Source: Rhodanobacteraceae bacterium (GTDB lineage Bacteria > Pseudomonadota > Gammaproteobacteria > Xanthomonadales > SZUA-5). Taken from it: DNA of 64,000 nt. This document shows, piece by piece, positions 1 to 8,994 of this stretch. Below the pieces are notes generated by a model. That model was not told the DNA's origin, did no database searches, and saw only the letters and a list, made by a program, of their open reading frames with translations. Made by a program: the position numbers and the translations under genes. The DNA lies in contig JADJPR010000003.1 of assembly GCA_016713135.1 (NCBI GenBank), forward strand, positions 186,001 through 250,000, read 5' to 3'. Numbering within the stretch: position 1 is the stretch's first letter; each line of letters starts with the position of its first letter.

Positions 1-498
1 GCTGACGCCGCGCGGCGGATCCATCCGAACGATCCGCAGCGCCTGCTGCGCGCGCTCGAGGTTTATCGCCAGACCGGCACGCCGATCAGCGTACTGCAGC
101 GCGCGTGGACGGGCGCGCCGCGCCGACCAGGCTTGCTGCTGGCCCTCGCGCCGGCCGACCGCAGCCTGCTGCATCGGCGCATCGAGCAGCGCTTCGACGC
201 CATGCTGGCTGGCGGCTTCCTCGACGAGGTGCGCGCCCTGATGCAATTGCCCGGCATCCACCGCGACCTGCCGTCGATGCGCTCGGTGGGCTACCGCCAG
301 GCCTGGGGCCACCTTGCCGGCGAGTACGATCTGGCGCGTTGCCGCGAGCTGGCGATCTTCGCCACGCGCCAGTTGGCCAAGCGGCAACTGACCTGGCTGC
401 GCGGCACCGAGGGGGTCGAGTGGTTCGACCCGACCGATGCTCGCGCCATGGCTGCCGTGCGCGAACGGGTGGCAAGCGCGTTCGCACGCGGCTGCTGA
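1..498 (+). CDS. miaA: tRNA dimethylallyltransferase MiaA, C-terminal part
   Basis: Partial gene: the window opens inside it, in frame from base 1. It transfers a dimethylallyl group to A37 of tRNAs reading UNN codons. The visible 165 residues include the segment NDPQRLLRALEVYRQTG and the later MRSVGYRQAW followed by ATRQLAKRQLTWLR, all characteristic of the MiaA C-terminal half. It stops at TGA just upstream of hfq, the usual gammaproteobacterial miaA-hfq-hflX order. Family assignment is firm; the N-terminal P-loop lies outside the window. Confidence 0.95.
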   Translation, partial: ADAARRIHPNDPQRLLRALEVYRQTGTPISVLQRAWTGAPRRPGLLLALAPADRSLLHRRIEQRFDAMLAGGFLDEVRALMQLPGIHRDLPSMRSVGYRQAWGHLAGEYDLARCRELAIFATRQLAKRQLTWLRGTEGVEWFDPTDARAMAAVRERVASAFARGC

Positions 499-622
499 TA
501 CACTGCCGACACCTGCGGCCCGGATGTACCGGATTGTGAAGCTCGCGTGACGCCCCTTGCGTCGCGCCCGTCACGGCCGCAGGGGCAGTATCCAGACCAA
601 CAACAAACTAGAGAGGGCGCTC

Positions 623-880
623 ATGTCCCGCGGTCACTCGCTCCAGGATCCATTCTTGAACGCACTGCGCCGCGAGCGCGTGCCGGTGTCGATCTACCTG
701 GTCAACGGCATCAAGCTGCAGGGCCAGATCGAGTCCTTCGACCAGTTTGTCGTGCTCCTGCGCAACACAGTCAGCCAGATGGTCTACAAGCACGCGATCT
801 CCACCGTGGTGCCGGCGCGCAATGTGCGCATCACCGAGTCCGGTACTGGCGAGGGCGGTGAAGTGGAGCACGGGAGTTGA
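623..880 (+). CDS. hfq: RNA chaperone Hfq
   Basis: Hfq is a hexameric Sm-like protein that pairs small RNAs with mRNAs. The 85-residue product starts MSRGHSLQDPFLNALRRERV and contains the Sm1 region (VSIYLVNGIKLQGQIESFDQ) and the Sm2 signature YKHAISTVVP. The ATG at 623 was chosen over upstream in-frame codons because it gives the conserved N-terminus and follows a GAGAGG ribosome-binding site at 611-616. The gene lies 124 bp after miaA and 3 bp before hflX. The C-terminal tail is short and acidic (GEGGEVEHGS). Confidence 0.98.
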   Translation: MSRGHSLQDPFLNALRRERVPVSIYLVNGIKLQGQIESFDQFVVLLRNTVSQMVYKHAISTVVPARNVRITESGTGEGGEVEHGS

Positions 881-883
881 GCG

Positions 884-2194
884 TTGTTTGAGCGTTCCAA
901 GCGGGGCGAGCGGGCACTGCTGATCCAGCCGCGCCGGCATGGCGTCGAGTTCGATGCCGCCGCGGCCGAATTTCGCGAACTGGCGCGCTCGGCGGGCGCC
1001 GAGGTGGTGGCTGAACTGGTCGCGCGCATCGACAAGCCGCATCCGGCGCTGTACGTCGGCAGCGGCAAGGCGGAAGAGGCCAAGGCGCTGGTACAGTCCG
1101 CCGGCGCGGACCTGGTGCTGGTCAACCACCAGCTCACGCCGATCCAGGAACGCAACCTGGAAAAGCTGCTCGAATGCCGCGTGGTCGACCGCGCGGGCCT
1201 GATCCTCGACATTTTTGCCCAGCGCGCACGCAGCCACGAGGGCAAGCTGCAGGTAGAACTGGCGCAGTTGCAGCACATGGCCACCCGCCTGGTGCGCGGC
1301 TGGACCCATCTCGAACGCCAGCGCGGCGGCGCCATCGGCCTGCGCGGCCCCGGCGAAACCCAGCTGGAAACCGACCGCCGGCTGCTCGCCGAGCGGGTCA
1401 AGATCCTGAAAGCCCGCCTGGAAGTGGCGGTCAAGCAGCGCGAGCAGGGACGCAAGTCGCGCGAACGCAGCCAGCTGCCGGCGATCGCGCTGGTCGGCTA
1501 CACCAACGCCGGCAAGTCGACCCTGTTCAACGCCCTGGCGCGTTCGGACGTCTATGCCGCGGACCAGTTGTTTGCCACCCTGGACCCCACCGTTCGGCGC
1601 GTCGGCGGTTTCAGTTTCGGTGCGGTGACCCTGGCCGACACTGTCGGTTTCGTGCGCGACCTCCCGCATGAACTTGTCGCTGCGTTCAAGAGCACCCTGA
1701 CCGAGGCGCGCGAGGCGGATTTGCTGCTGCATGTGATCGACGGCGCCGATCCGCTGATGCCCGAGCACATCGCCCAGGTCGAGGCGGTGCTGGCCGAGAT
1801 CGGCGCCGGCGAGATCCCGCAGATCCAGGTGATCAACAAGATCGACGCCTCCGGCGCCGAGCCCAAGGTCGAGGCGATGACCGGGCGCGTGCGTTCGCGG
1901 GCCTATGTGTCGGCGGTGACGGGTGCTGGCCTCGATCTGTTGCGCGGGGCCATCGAGGCCGAATTCGGCGCCGAACGCGTGCAGCGCAGCCTGCGCCTGG
2001 GTTATGCCGATGCCGGGCTGCGCGCGCGCCTGATCTCGCTGGGCGCGGTGCGCGCCGAGAGCGATGTGGAAGGCGAGGGCTGGGATGTGGAGATCGATCT
2101 GCCGCGGCGCCTCGCGCTGCAGCTGGCCTCGCTCCCCGGACACCAGGGAGAACTGGTGCGCACCCAGTTGCTCGCGACCGACGCCGGTGAATGA
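884..2194 (+). CDS. hflX: GTPase HflX
   Basis: Ribosome-associated GTPase of the Obg/HflX family that splits or rescues ribosomes under stress. The 436-residue protein has an N-terminal glycine-rich HflX domain (GPGETQLETDRR around residue 155) and a G domain with G1 GYTNAGKST, G3 DTVGF and G4 NKID. It starts with TTG, 3 bp after hfq, so the two are probably co-transcribed. Length and motifs are complete and the reading frame is intact. Confidence 0.97.
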   Translation: MFERSKRGERALLIQPRRHGVEFDAAAAEFRELARSAGAEVVAELVARIDKPHPALYVGSGKAEEAKALVQSAGADLVLVNHQLTPIQERNLEKLLECRVVDRAGLILDIFAQRARSHEGKLQVELAQLQHMATRLVRGWTHLERQRGGAIGLRGPGETQLETDRRLLAERVKILKARLEVAVKQREQGRKSRERSQLPAIALVGYTNAGKSTLFNALARSDVYAADQLFATLDPTVRRVGGFSFGAVTLADTVGFVRDLPHELVAAFKSTLTEAREADLLLHVIDGADPLMPEHIAQVEAVLAEIGAGEIPQIQVINKIDASGAEPKVEAMTGRVRSRAYVSAVTGAGLDLLRGAIEAEFGAERVQRSLRLGYADAGLRARLISLGAVRAESDVEGEGWDVEIDLPRRLALQLASLPGHQGELVRTQLLATDAGE

Positions 2195-2325
2195 ACGCTA
2201 CGGTGACATCGGATCGGCTATTTTCGTCACATACCTTGAGCTTGTCCTCTGGCGCCCCCATCGCGTCCGGTCGACGCAACCCTTGAATCACGAGGCCGCC
2301 AGCGGCTTCTCCGGAGTGAATACGG

Positions 2326-3420
2326 ATGGCTTGGAATGAACCAGGCGGCGGACGCCGCAATCCCTGGGGCGATGGTGGCGGCGGTGGCGGCGGCGGCCAG
2401 CCGCCCGACCTCGAGGAGATGATCAAGCAGATGAAGCAGCGCATCACCGGGCTGTTCGGCGGCGGGCGCGGCGGCGGCCGTCCGGGTGGCGATGCCGCAA
2501 TCAGCGGCGGCGGCCTCGGCTGGCTGATTCTGGGCCTGCTGGCGATCTGGGCGGTGGTCGATTCCTTCCACATCCTCGACCAGCGCGAGCGTGGCGTGGT
2601 CCTGCGTTTCGGCAAGGTCGACCGCATCCTGGAGCCCGGTCCGCGCTTCACCCTGCCGCGGCCGATCGAGCGCCTGGAACGGGTCGACGTGACCCAGGTG
2701 CGCTCGATGAGCAGCCGGGTCGCGATGCTGACCCGCGACGAGAACCTGGTGAACATCGATTTCGCGGTGCAGTACACCGTCAGCGATGCCACCAACTTCC
2801 TCTTCAAGGTGCGCGATGTCGAAGAGACCCTGGCCCAGGTGGCCGAGGCCGCGGTGCGCCAGGTCGTCGGCAGCCGTTCGCTGGACGATGTGCAGGTTGG
2901 CAATCGTCTGGAGTTCACCAGCGAGGCGCGCGAGATCATGCAGCGCCTGCTCGACAGCTACGAAGCCGGGATCAACGTCAGCATCATCAACTTCCAGGAC
3001 GTGATGGTGCCCGAGCAGGTCAAGGACGCCTTCGACGATGCGATCAAGGCGCGCGAAGACGAGCAGCGTGTGATCAATGACGCGCGTGCCTACGCCGCGG
3101 ACGTGGTGCCCAAGGCCAATGGCCGCAAGGCCCGCGTGATCGCCGAGGCCAACGGCTACAAGGAATCGGTGGTCACCCGCGCGCAGGGCGACGCCAAGCG
3201 CTTCACCCTGCTGGCGGAGCAGTACCGCGCCGCGCCGGAAGTCACCCGCAAGCGCCTGTACCTGGAGACCATGCAGGACGTGCTGTCGCGCTCGCCGAAG
3301 ATCCTGATCGACGGCGACAAGGGCAACAACATGCTGTACCTGCCGCTCGACAAGCTGGTGCCGCCGCCGGCACAGCCCGAGCGCGCCGGTGCCGCGATGA
3401 GCAGCAGCGAGGGACGCTGA
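2326..3420 (+). CDS. hflK: FtsH modulator HflK
   Basis: SPFH/prohibitin-family membrane protein which, with HflC, forms a large periplasmic assembly around the FtsH protease. The 364-residue product has a Gly/Pro-rich cytoplasmic N-terminus, one membrane segment (about residues 65-86, LGWLILGLLAIWAVVDSF) and an SPFH domain. A helical region with an AEANGYKE-type repeat follows. The stop is one base before the hflC start. The 131-bp gap after hflX may hold its own promoter, but no clear boxes were seen. Confidence 0.96.
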   Translation: MAWNEPGGGRRNPWGDGGGGGGGGQPPDLEEMIKQMKQRITGLFGGGRGGGRPGGDAAISGGGLGWLILGLLAIWAVVDSFHILDQRERGVVLRFGKVDRILEPGPRFTLPRPIERLERVDVTQVRSMSSRVAMLTRDENLVNIDFAVQYTVSDATNFLFKVRDVEETLAQVAEAAVRQVVGSRSLDDVQVGNRLEFTSEAREIMQRLLDSYEAGINVSIINFQDVMVPEQVKDAFDDAIKAREDEQRVINDARAYAADVVPKANGRKARVIAEANGYKESVVTRAQGDAKRFTLLAEQYRAAPEVTRKRLYLETMQDVLSRSPKILIDGDKGNNMLYLPLDKLVPPPAQPERAGAAMSSSEGR

Positions 3421-3421
3421 G

Positions 3422-4282
3422 ATGAAGAACCTGATCCTGCCTGTCGTTATTGCGCTGGTGCTGCTGCTTGGCTCCAGCGTGTTCACCGTGCGCGAAGACC
3501 AGTACGCAGTGCTGTTCCGCCTGGGCGAAATCCAGCGCATCGACTTCGAGCCCGGCCTGCATTTCAAGATGCCGCTGGTCAACAACGTCATCAAGTTCGA
3601 CCGTCGCATCCTGTCGCTGGACACCCAGCCCGAGCGCTTCCTGACCAGCGAGAAGAAGGACGTGCTGGTGGACTCGGTGGTCAAGTGGCGCATCGACAAC
3701 GTCGAGGACTACTACACCGCCACCCGCGGCGACGAACTGCGCGCGCAGCAGACGCTCGGCCAGATCGTCAAGGACCGCATGCGCGACGAGTTCAACAAGC
3801 GCACCCTGCAGCAGGTGGTGGCCGACCAGCGCGACGAGATGATGGCCAACCTGAAGACCGCGTCGAACGCATCGGCCGCGGCGCTGGGCATCACAGTGGT
3901 CGATGTGCGGATCAAGCGCATCGATTTGCCGGAACAGGTCACCGATGCGGTGTTCGAGCGCATGCGCTCGGAACGCGCGCAGGTCGCCAACGCTCTGCGT
4001 TCGAAGGGCGCAGAAGTGGGCGAGCGCGAGCGCGCCGAGGCCGACCGCAAGGTGGCGGTGATCCTGGCCGAGGCCGAGAGCCAGGCGCAGCAGATCCGCG
4101 GCGAGGGCGATGCGCTGGCCGCCGAGATCTACGCCAAGGCCTATTCGACGGACCCCGAGTTCTACGCCTTCCACCGCAGCCTGGAGGCCTACCGTCAGAG
4201 CTTCAAGGCGCAGGGTAACGTTCTGGTGCTTGACCCGGACTCCGAGTTCTTCGAGTACTTCAACAAGGACAAGAAGCCCTGA
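3422..4282 (+). CDS. hflC: FtsH modulator HflC
   Basis: Partner of HflK in the HflKC complex. The 286-residue protein has a short N-terminal signal-anchor (LILPVVIALVLLLGSSVF), the SPFH core beginning VREDQYAVLFRLGE, and the conserved ERMRSERAQVANALRSKG helix. It is intact and of normal length. It starts 1 bp after hflK, so translation is probably coupled. Confidence 0.96.
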   Translation: MKNLILPVVIALVLLLGSSVFTVREDQYAVLFRLGEIQRIDFEPGLHFKMPLVNNVIKFDRRILSLDTQPERFLTSEKKDVLVDSVVKWRIDNVEDYYTATRGDELRAQQTLGQIVKDRMRDEFNKRTLQQVVADQRDEMMANLKTASNASAAALGITVVDVRIKRIDLPEQVTDAVFERMRSERAQVANALRSKGAEVGERERAEADRKVAVILAEAESQAQQIRGEGDALAAEIYAKAYSTDPEFYAFHRSLEAYRQSFKAQGNVLVLDPDSEFFEYFNKDKKP

Positions 4283-4298
4283 TCCGGCCGCTGCCCCA

Positions 4299-4484
4299 AT
4301 GAATGATCTGTGGGCCGCGCTCGCGCTGGTGCTGGTGCTGGAGGGCATCTTGCCCTTTCTCGCGCCTGCTCAGTGGAAGCAAGCGATCAGCCAGATCGCA
4401 CGGGCCGACGACGCCACACTGCGCATGATCGGCCTGGGCTGCATGGCGGTCGGGCTGGTGTCGCTGTGGTGGGTGCGCGCCTGA
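4299..4484 (+). CDS. DUF2065 family inner-membrane protein (YjeT-like)
   Basis: Small 61-residue protein beginning MNDLWAALALVLVLEGILPF. Two predicted membrane helices flank a short charged loop with QWKQAISQIA, as in the DUF2065/YjeT family, whose members usually lie between hflC and purA. The ATG at 4299 was chosen because longer in-frame starts run back through hflC. Function is unknown. The gene is 16 bp after hflC and probably in the same operon. Confidence 0.85.
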   Translation: MNDLWAALALVLVLEGILPFLAPAQWKQAISQIARADDATLRMIGLGCMAVGLVSLWWVRA

Positions 4485-4488
4485 GAGC

Positions 4489-4619
4489 GGTGTGGGTGTT
4501 GGTCGTTGGTGTTGGATGATGCGCGGGGTCCGGGTGAGTCGGGCGCATTCCTGTCGCTGGACGCTGGTTGGAGCCGCGACGCCTTTTCCAACACCTGCAA
4601 CCCACACCAACACCAGCCT
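4489..4619. repeat. Tandem-repeat-stem hairpin (GTGTTGGT type)
   Basis: The left arm (4489-4517) is built from GTGTTGGT-like units and the right arm (4587-4619) from the complementary CCAACAC units, separated by about 70 bp. It sits between the DUF2065 gene and purA. The same repeat motif recurs at 46064-46167. See the finding on hairpins with tandem-repeat stems. Confidence 0.7.
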
Positions 4620-4691
4620 CAAGCGCTGTTCCATTCAGCCGCTTTAAGCTAGCTTGCGCCCCATTCCCCACTCGCCATCCGAGGTCCCACC

Positions 4692-5990
<1,299 letters not shown>

Positions 5991-6057
5991 GCCGTCGGCG
6001 CTGGCGCGCCGCCGGCGAGGCGTGGGTCGTCGCTGGCGCGTCGAGGGAACCAGGCGC

Positions 6058-6197
6058 TGTGGGAGCGGGCCACGCCCAAAGGCTTGCGCTTGGTAGTTCC
6101 TTGCTGTCGCTTCGGCATTTGTGGGAGCGGGCTCCGCCCGCGATCTCTGCTGTCGTTGTCGCTTAAGCCCTTGTGGGAGCGGGCTCCGCCCGCGATC
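6058..6197. repeat. REP palindrome cluster
   Basis: Two clean copies of a 25-bp palindromic element, GTGGGAGCGGGC followed by TCCGCCCGCGATC, lie at 6121-6145 and 6173-6197. A diverged copy is at 6058-6081. Each clean copy is followed by a CTGCTGTCG stretch and CTTAAGCCC. Further copies are at 6267-6291, inverted at 7093-7117, and alone at 29645-29669. This is the REP type common in Pseudomonas and Xanthomonadales. Confidence 0.85.
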
Positions 6198-6201
6198 TCT
6201 G

Positions 6202-6244
<43 letters not shown>

Positions 6245-6266
6245 GGTGGCTGTCGCTTAAGCCCTT

Positions 6267-7117
6267 GTGGGAGCGGGCTCTGCCCGCGATCTTTTCGCTG
6301 TCGCTGTCTCTCTTTGCTTGTCGCTTCAAGGTCAAGGGCAAGAGCGTTTCGGCCTGACGGCCGAGTGTCTTTTCTTTGAGTGGCCAAAGAAAAGTCACCA
6401 AAAGAAAGGCCACCCCGCGTCCGCGCCCCGTGTGCGTCGTGCACACGGGGTCCCCTGCGGTGCTCACGAAGCGCAGGCCGCTGCAGCTCGCACGTCCCTG
6501 TGCTCGGACATGCTCGCTTTCCCCCTGCGCTTCGCTCCGCTCCTCGGCGCTCCCGAGGGGCCCCGGGTTCCTTCGACCCGGCTTCCTGCCTGGTTCTTGA
6601 GGTGTGGCGGGTCAGCAGGCTTGCGGGTCTTGAGCGGAGGGAAGCCACAGCCAGAAGCGAAGCCACAGCCAGAAGCGAAGCCACAGCCAGAAGCTACTGG
6701 TCTGCTACAAACGCTTCGCTCTCGATACTGGCCGAGGACCACAAACTAAGAGCTCGCCTCGAAGACCAGGCAGGAAGCCGGGTCGAAGGAAGAATGGGGT
6801 CCCCTGTGGAGCGCCGAGGAGCGGAGCGACTTGCAGGGGAAAGCGAGCATGTTCGAGCACATGGATGTGCGAGTTGCGCAGCGGCCTGCAAGGCGCGAGC
6901 ACCGCAGGGAACCCGTGTGCACGATGCACACGGGGCGCGGAAGTGAGGTGCCTTCTTTCTTGGTTACTTCTTTCTGGGCAAGCAGAAAGAAGTGACTCGG
7001 CCGTCAGGCCGAAACGCTTTTGCTCTTGAAGCGAAAAGCGAAAAACGAAAAGCGCAAAGCGCAAAGCAAAAAAGCGCAGAGCGAAGAGCAAAAGATCGCG
7101 GGCAAAGCCCGCTCCCA
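6267..7117. repeat. Giant imperfect palindrome bounded by REP elements
   Basis: The left arm (about 6267-6600) and right arm (about 6765-7117) are inverted, diverged copies of the same ~330-350 bp sequence. Both begin with a REP element, then a CAAG/AAGCG tract, AGCGTTTCGGCCTGACGGCC, an AAGAAA-rich stretch, a CGTGTGC/GTGCACACGG hairpin, CATGCTCGCTTTCC and CTTCGACCCGGCTTCCTGCC. By eye they match at roughly three quarters of positions. The spacer holds an 18-bp triplication. Short reading frames run through it on both strands, but none resembles a known protein. Confidence 0.85.
6641..6694. repeat. Three tandem 18-bp repeats
   Basis: GAAGCCACAGCCAGAAGC is repeated three times without mismatch in the spacer of the giant palindrome. 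The 18-bp period keeps any reading frame open, which explains the apparent ORFs through it. Confidence 0.95.
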
Positions 7118-7638
7118 GTGCCCGTGAGCGCACTCACACCACAGTGGAAGTCCGTCGGGTAAGCCAGTCCCCGTAGCTGAAGGTAACTGCGTCGCAGCGA
7201 TGCGGGGTGGAGAGCACCGCAGCGAACTGGCGGTCCGTAGGTTGACGAACTCGATCGGCGTGGAACGGCGACGAGCTGGCTGGGAGAAGGCGAAGCTGGA
7301 AGTGACTGGTCACGCTGATTTGGCTGCTAAAGCGATGGCCGGGCCGTCCGCGTGGTGGGGGGGAACGCGAGGAGGGGGGGGGGGGGGGAGACCTGTGGCC
7401 GTGGTGACGGTCGCAGGAGTCAGAGTCCTGGTAGTACCGTGTCGGCATCGTGGGGAAATGGCTTCGCTGTCGGAAGGCAGCGACATCGCGCTGGGGTGCC
7501 GGGTCGACGCAGGAAGCGGGACAGGAAGGTGGAGGCGGGAAGTTTGGGATGAGCGGAGAGCGGCGAGCGGCGGCAGGGATCGCAGGGGCGTGAACCGGCC
7601 GGAGGATTGGGCCTGGGTAGACCGCGCGGACGGAGCGC

Positions 7639-8842
7639 ATGTTGGCGGCGCTGGGCAACGGCGTCCGAGGAGGCAAGTGGTTCAGTTTGATCGACAAGGT
7701 ATATCGACCGGCGACGCTGCGATCGGCCTGGCAACAGGTGTTGGTGATCGCGGCGCGGCGGGAGTCGATCGAGTGAGTGTGGAGCGGTTTGCGGGGCATC
7801 TGGATCGGTACTTGGGTGAGTTGGGGCAGGAGCTGGAATCGGGGGCGTTATCGGCCGCTGCCGGTACGTCGGGTGGAGATCGAGAAGGCGGACGGCAAGT
7901 TGCGTCCGCTGGGTATCCCGACGGTCCGCGACCGCGTGGCGCAAGCGGCGGTGAAGCGGGTGATCGAACCGATTTTCGAGCAGATGTTTGCGCCGACGAG
8001 TTTCGGGTTCCGCCCCGGACGCGGCTGCAAGGATGCGCTGCGAGTGGTCGATGGGCTGCTGCAGGCGGGCCACACGCATGTGGTGGATGCCGACCTGAAA
8101 GGGTACTTCACAGCATTCCGCACGACCGGTTGAAGCAGAGGTTGGCAGGCACATCAGCGATAGTCGCTTGTTGGCTTTGCTGGACGGCTGGATCGAACAG
8201 GACGTGGTGCAGGAGCTGAAGCGCTGGAAGCCGACGAGCGGCACGCCGCAGGGTGCGGTGATCAGTCCGCTGCTGGCGAATCTGTACCTGCACGATCTGG
8301 ACGTGAAGCTGGCTGGGCTCGGCCTGTCGCTGGTGCGCTATGCCGACGATTTCGTGATTCTGTGTCAGCAGCGGAAGCGACCCAAGCGCTGGAGGTGGTG
8401 CGCGCATGGGTGGCGGCGGAAGGCCTGCAGCTGCCGGACAAGACGCATGTGGGCGACTGCCGGATTGCGGGCCAAGGCTCCGAGTTCCTGGGCTACCGCT
8501 TCGAGACGGGTCGGCGCTGGGTACGCGACAAGAGCCTGAAGGCGCTGAAGGCGAAGATCCGCAGCAAGACGCGGCGGACCGAGGGCAACAGCCTCAAGCA
8601 AATCGTCAGCGGGCTGAATCCAATGTTGCGCGGCTGGTTCAACTACTTCAAACACGCTCAGCGTGGAATCTTCCGCATCCTCGACGGCTTCCTCCGTCGT
8701 CGGTTGCGGGCACTTCCGCAAACAAGACAAGCGACCGGGGGCCGGCCACTGCAGGCCACCACCGCTGGCCAAATGCCTTCTTCGCTGCTGTCGGACTTTC
8801 ACCATGACCGAAGCCCGACACGCGGCGAGCCAATCCCGATGA
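7639..8842 (+). pseudogene. Group II intron reverse transcriptase/maturase, multiply frameshifted
   Basis: The LtrA-type RT can be read only by changing frame several times: LIDKVYRPATLRSAW, then GAAGVDRVSVERFAG (shift about 7745), GRYRPLPVRRVEIEKADGK (about 7848), SIPHDRLKQRLAG (about 8108), the segment with PQGAVISPLLANLY and catalytic YADD (about 8155), then ALEVVRAWVAAEGLQL (about 8370). The maturase region LNPMLRGWFNYF is followed by a last shift near 8715 to the usual RWPNAFFA and HAASQSR end. All RT blocks remain recognisable, so decay is recent or partly sequencing error. No HNH endonuclease domain is present. Confidence 0.85.
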
Positions 8843-8859
8843 GGAAACCACCAACTGGA

Positions 8860-8928
8860 GAGCCGTATGCGGGAGAACCGCACGTACGGTTCGGAGGGCG
8901 GGGAGGCGCGAGCCTTCCCGACCCCTAT
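8860..8928 (+). other. Group II intron domains V and VI
   Basis: Domain V runs from GAGCCGTATGCGGGAG through its tetraloop-like turn to CGTACGGTTC, a near-perfect hairpin matching the catalytic-triad domain of bacterial introns. Domain VI follows as a GGGGAGGC/GCCTTCCC stem with an unpaired A at 8921. The catalytic core therefore looks intact although the RT is not. Confidence 0.85.
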
Positions 8929-8994
8929 CAAAGTGCGGGTCGCCGCGCGGTGCAACGCGACACTCCGTCGCGCTGCGCGCATCGATCGAGTTCG

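Larger units (their letters stand above)
7118..8928 (+). mobile_element. Degenerate group II intron inserted at a REP hairpin
   Basis: The element has a 5' ribozyme region (7118 to about 7638), a broken reverse transcriptase, domain V (8860-8893) and domain VI. Boundaries were inferred from the REP: 5' flank CGGGCAAAGCCCGCTCCCA joins 3' flank CAAAG to restore the CTCCCACAA end of the REP consensus. The intron then begins GTGCCC and ends CCCCTAT, with a candidate branch A at 8921, eight bases from the 3' end. Insertion beside a hairpin and the lack of an endonuclease domain fit class IIC, though I did not fold the RNA. A 15-G run at 7374-7388 is odd. Confidence 0.8.

Noticed and set aside
608..2143. 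Long minus-strand open frame opposite hfq and hflX
   Set aside because: It is a G+C-bias shadow of two clear genes, with composition typical of antisense frames and no recognisable domain.
7200..8219. 339-codon plus-strand frame in the intron
   Set aside because: It only crosses fragments of the RT in a shifted frame; the first half lies in ribozyme sequence and the 15-G run.
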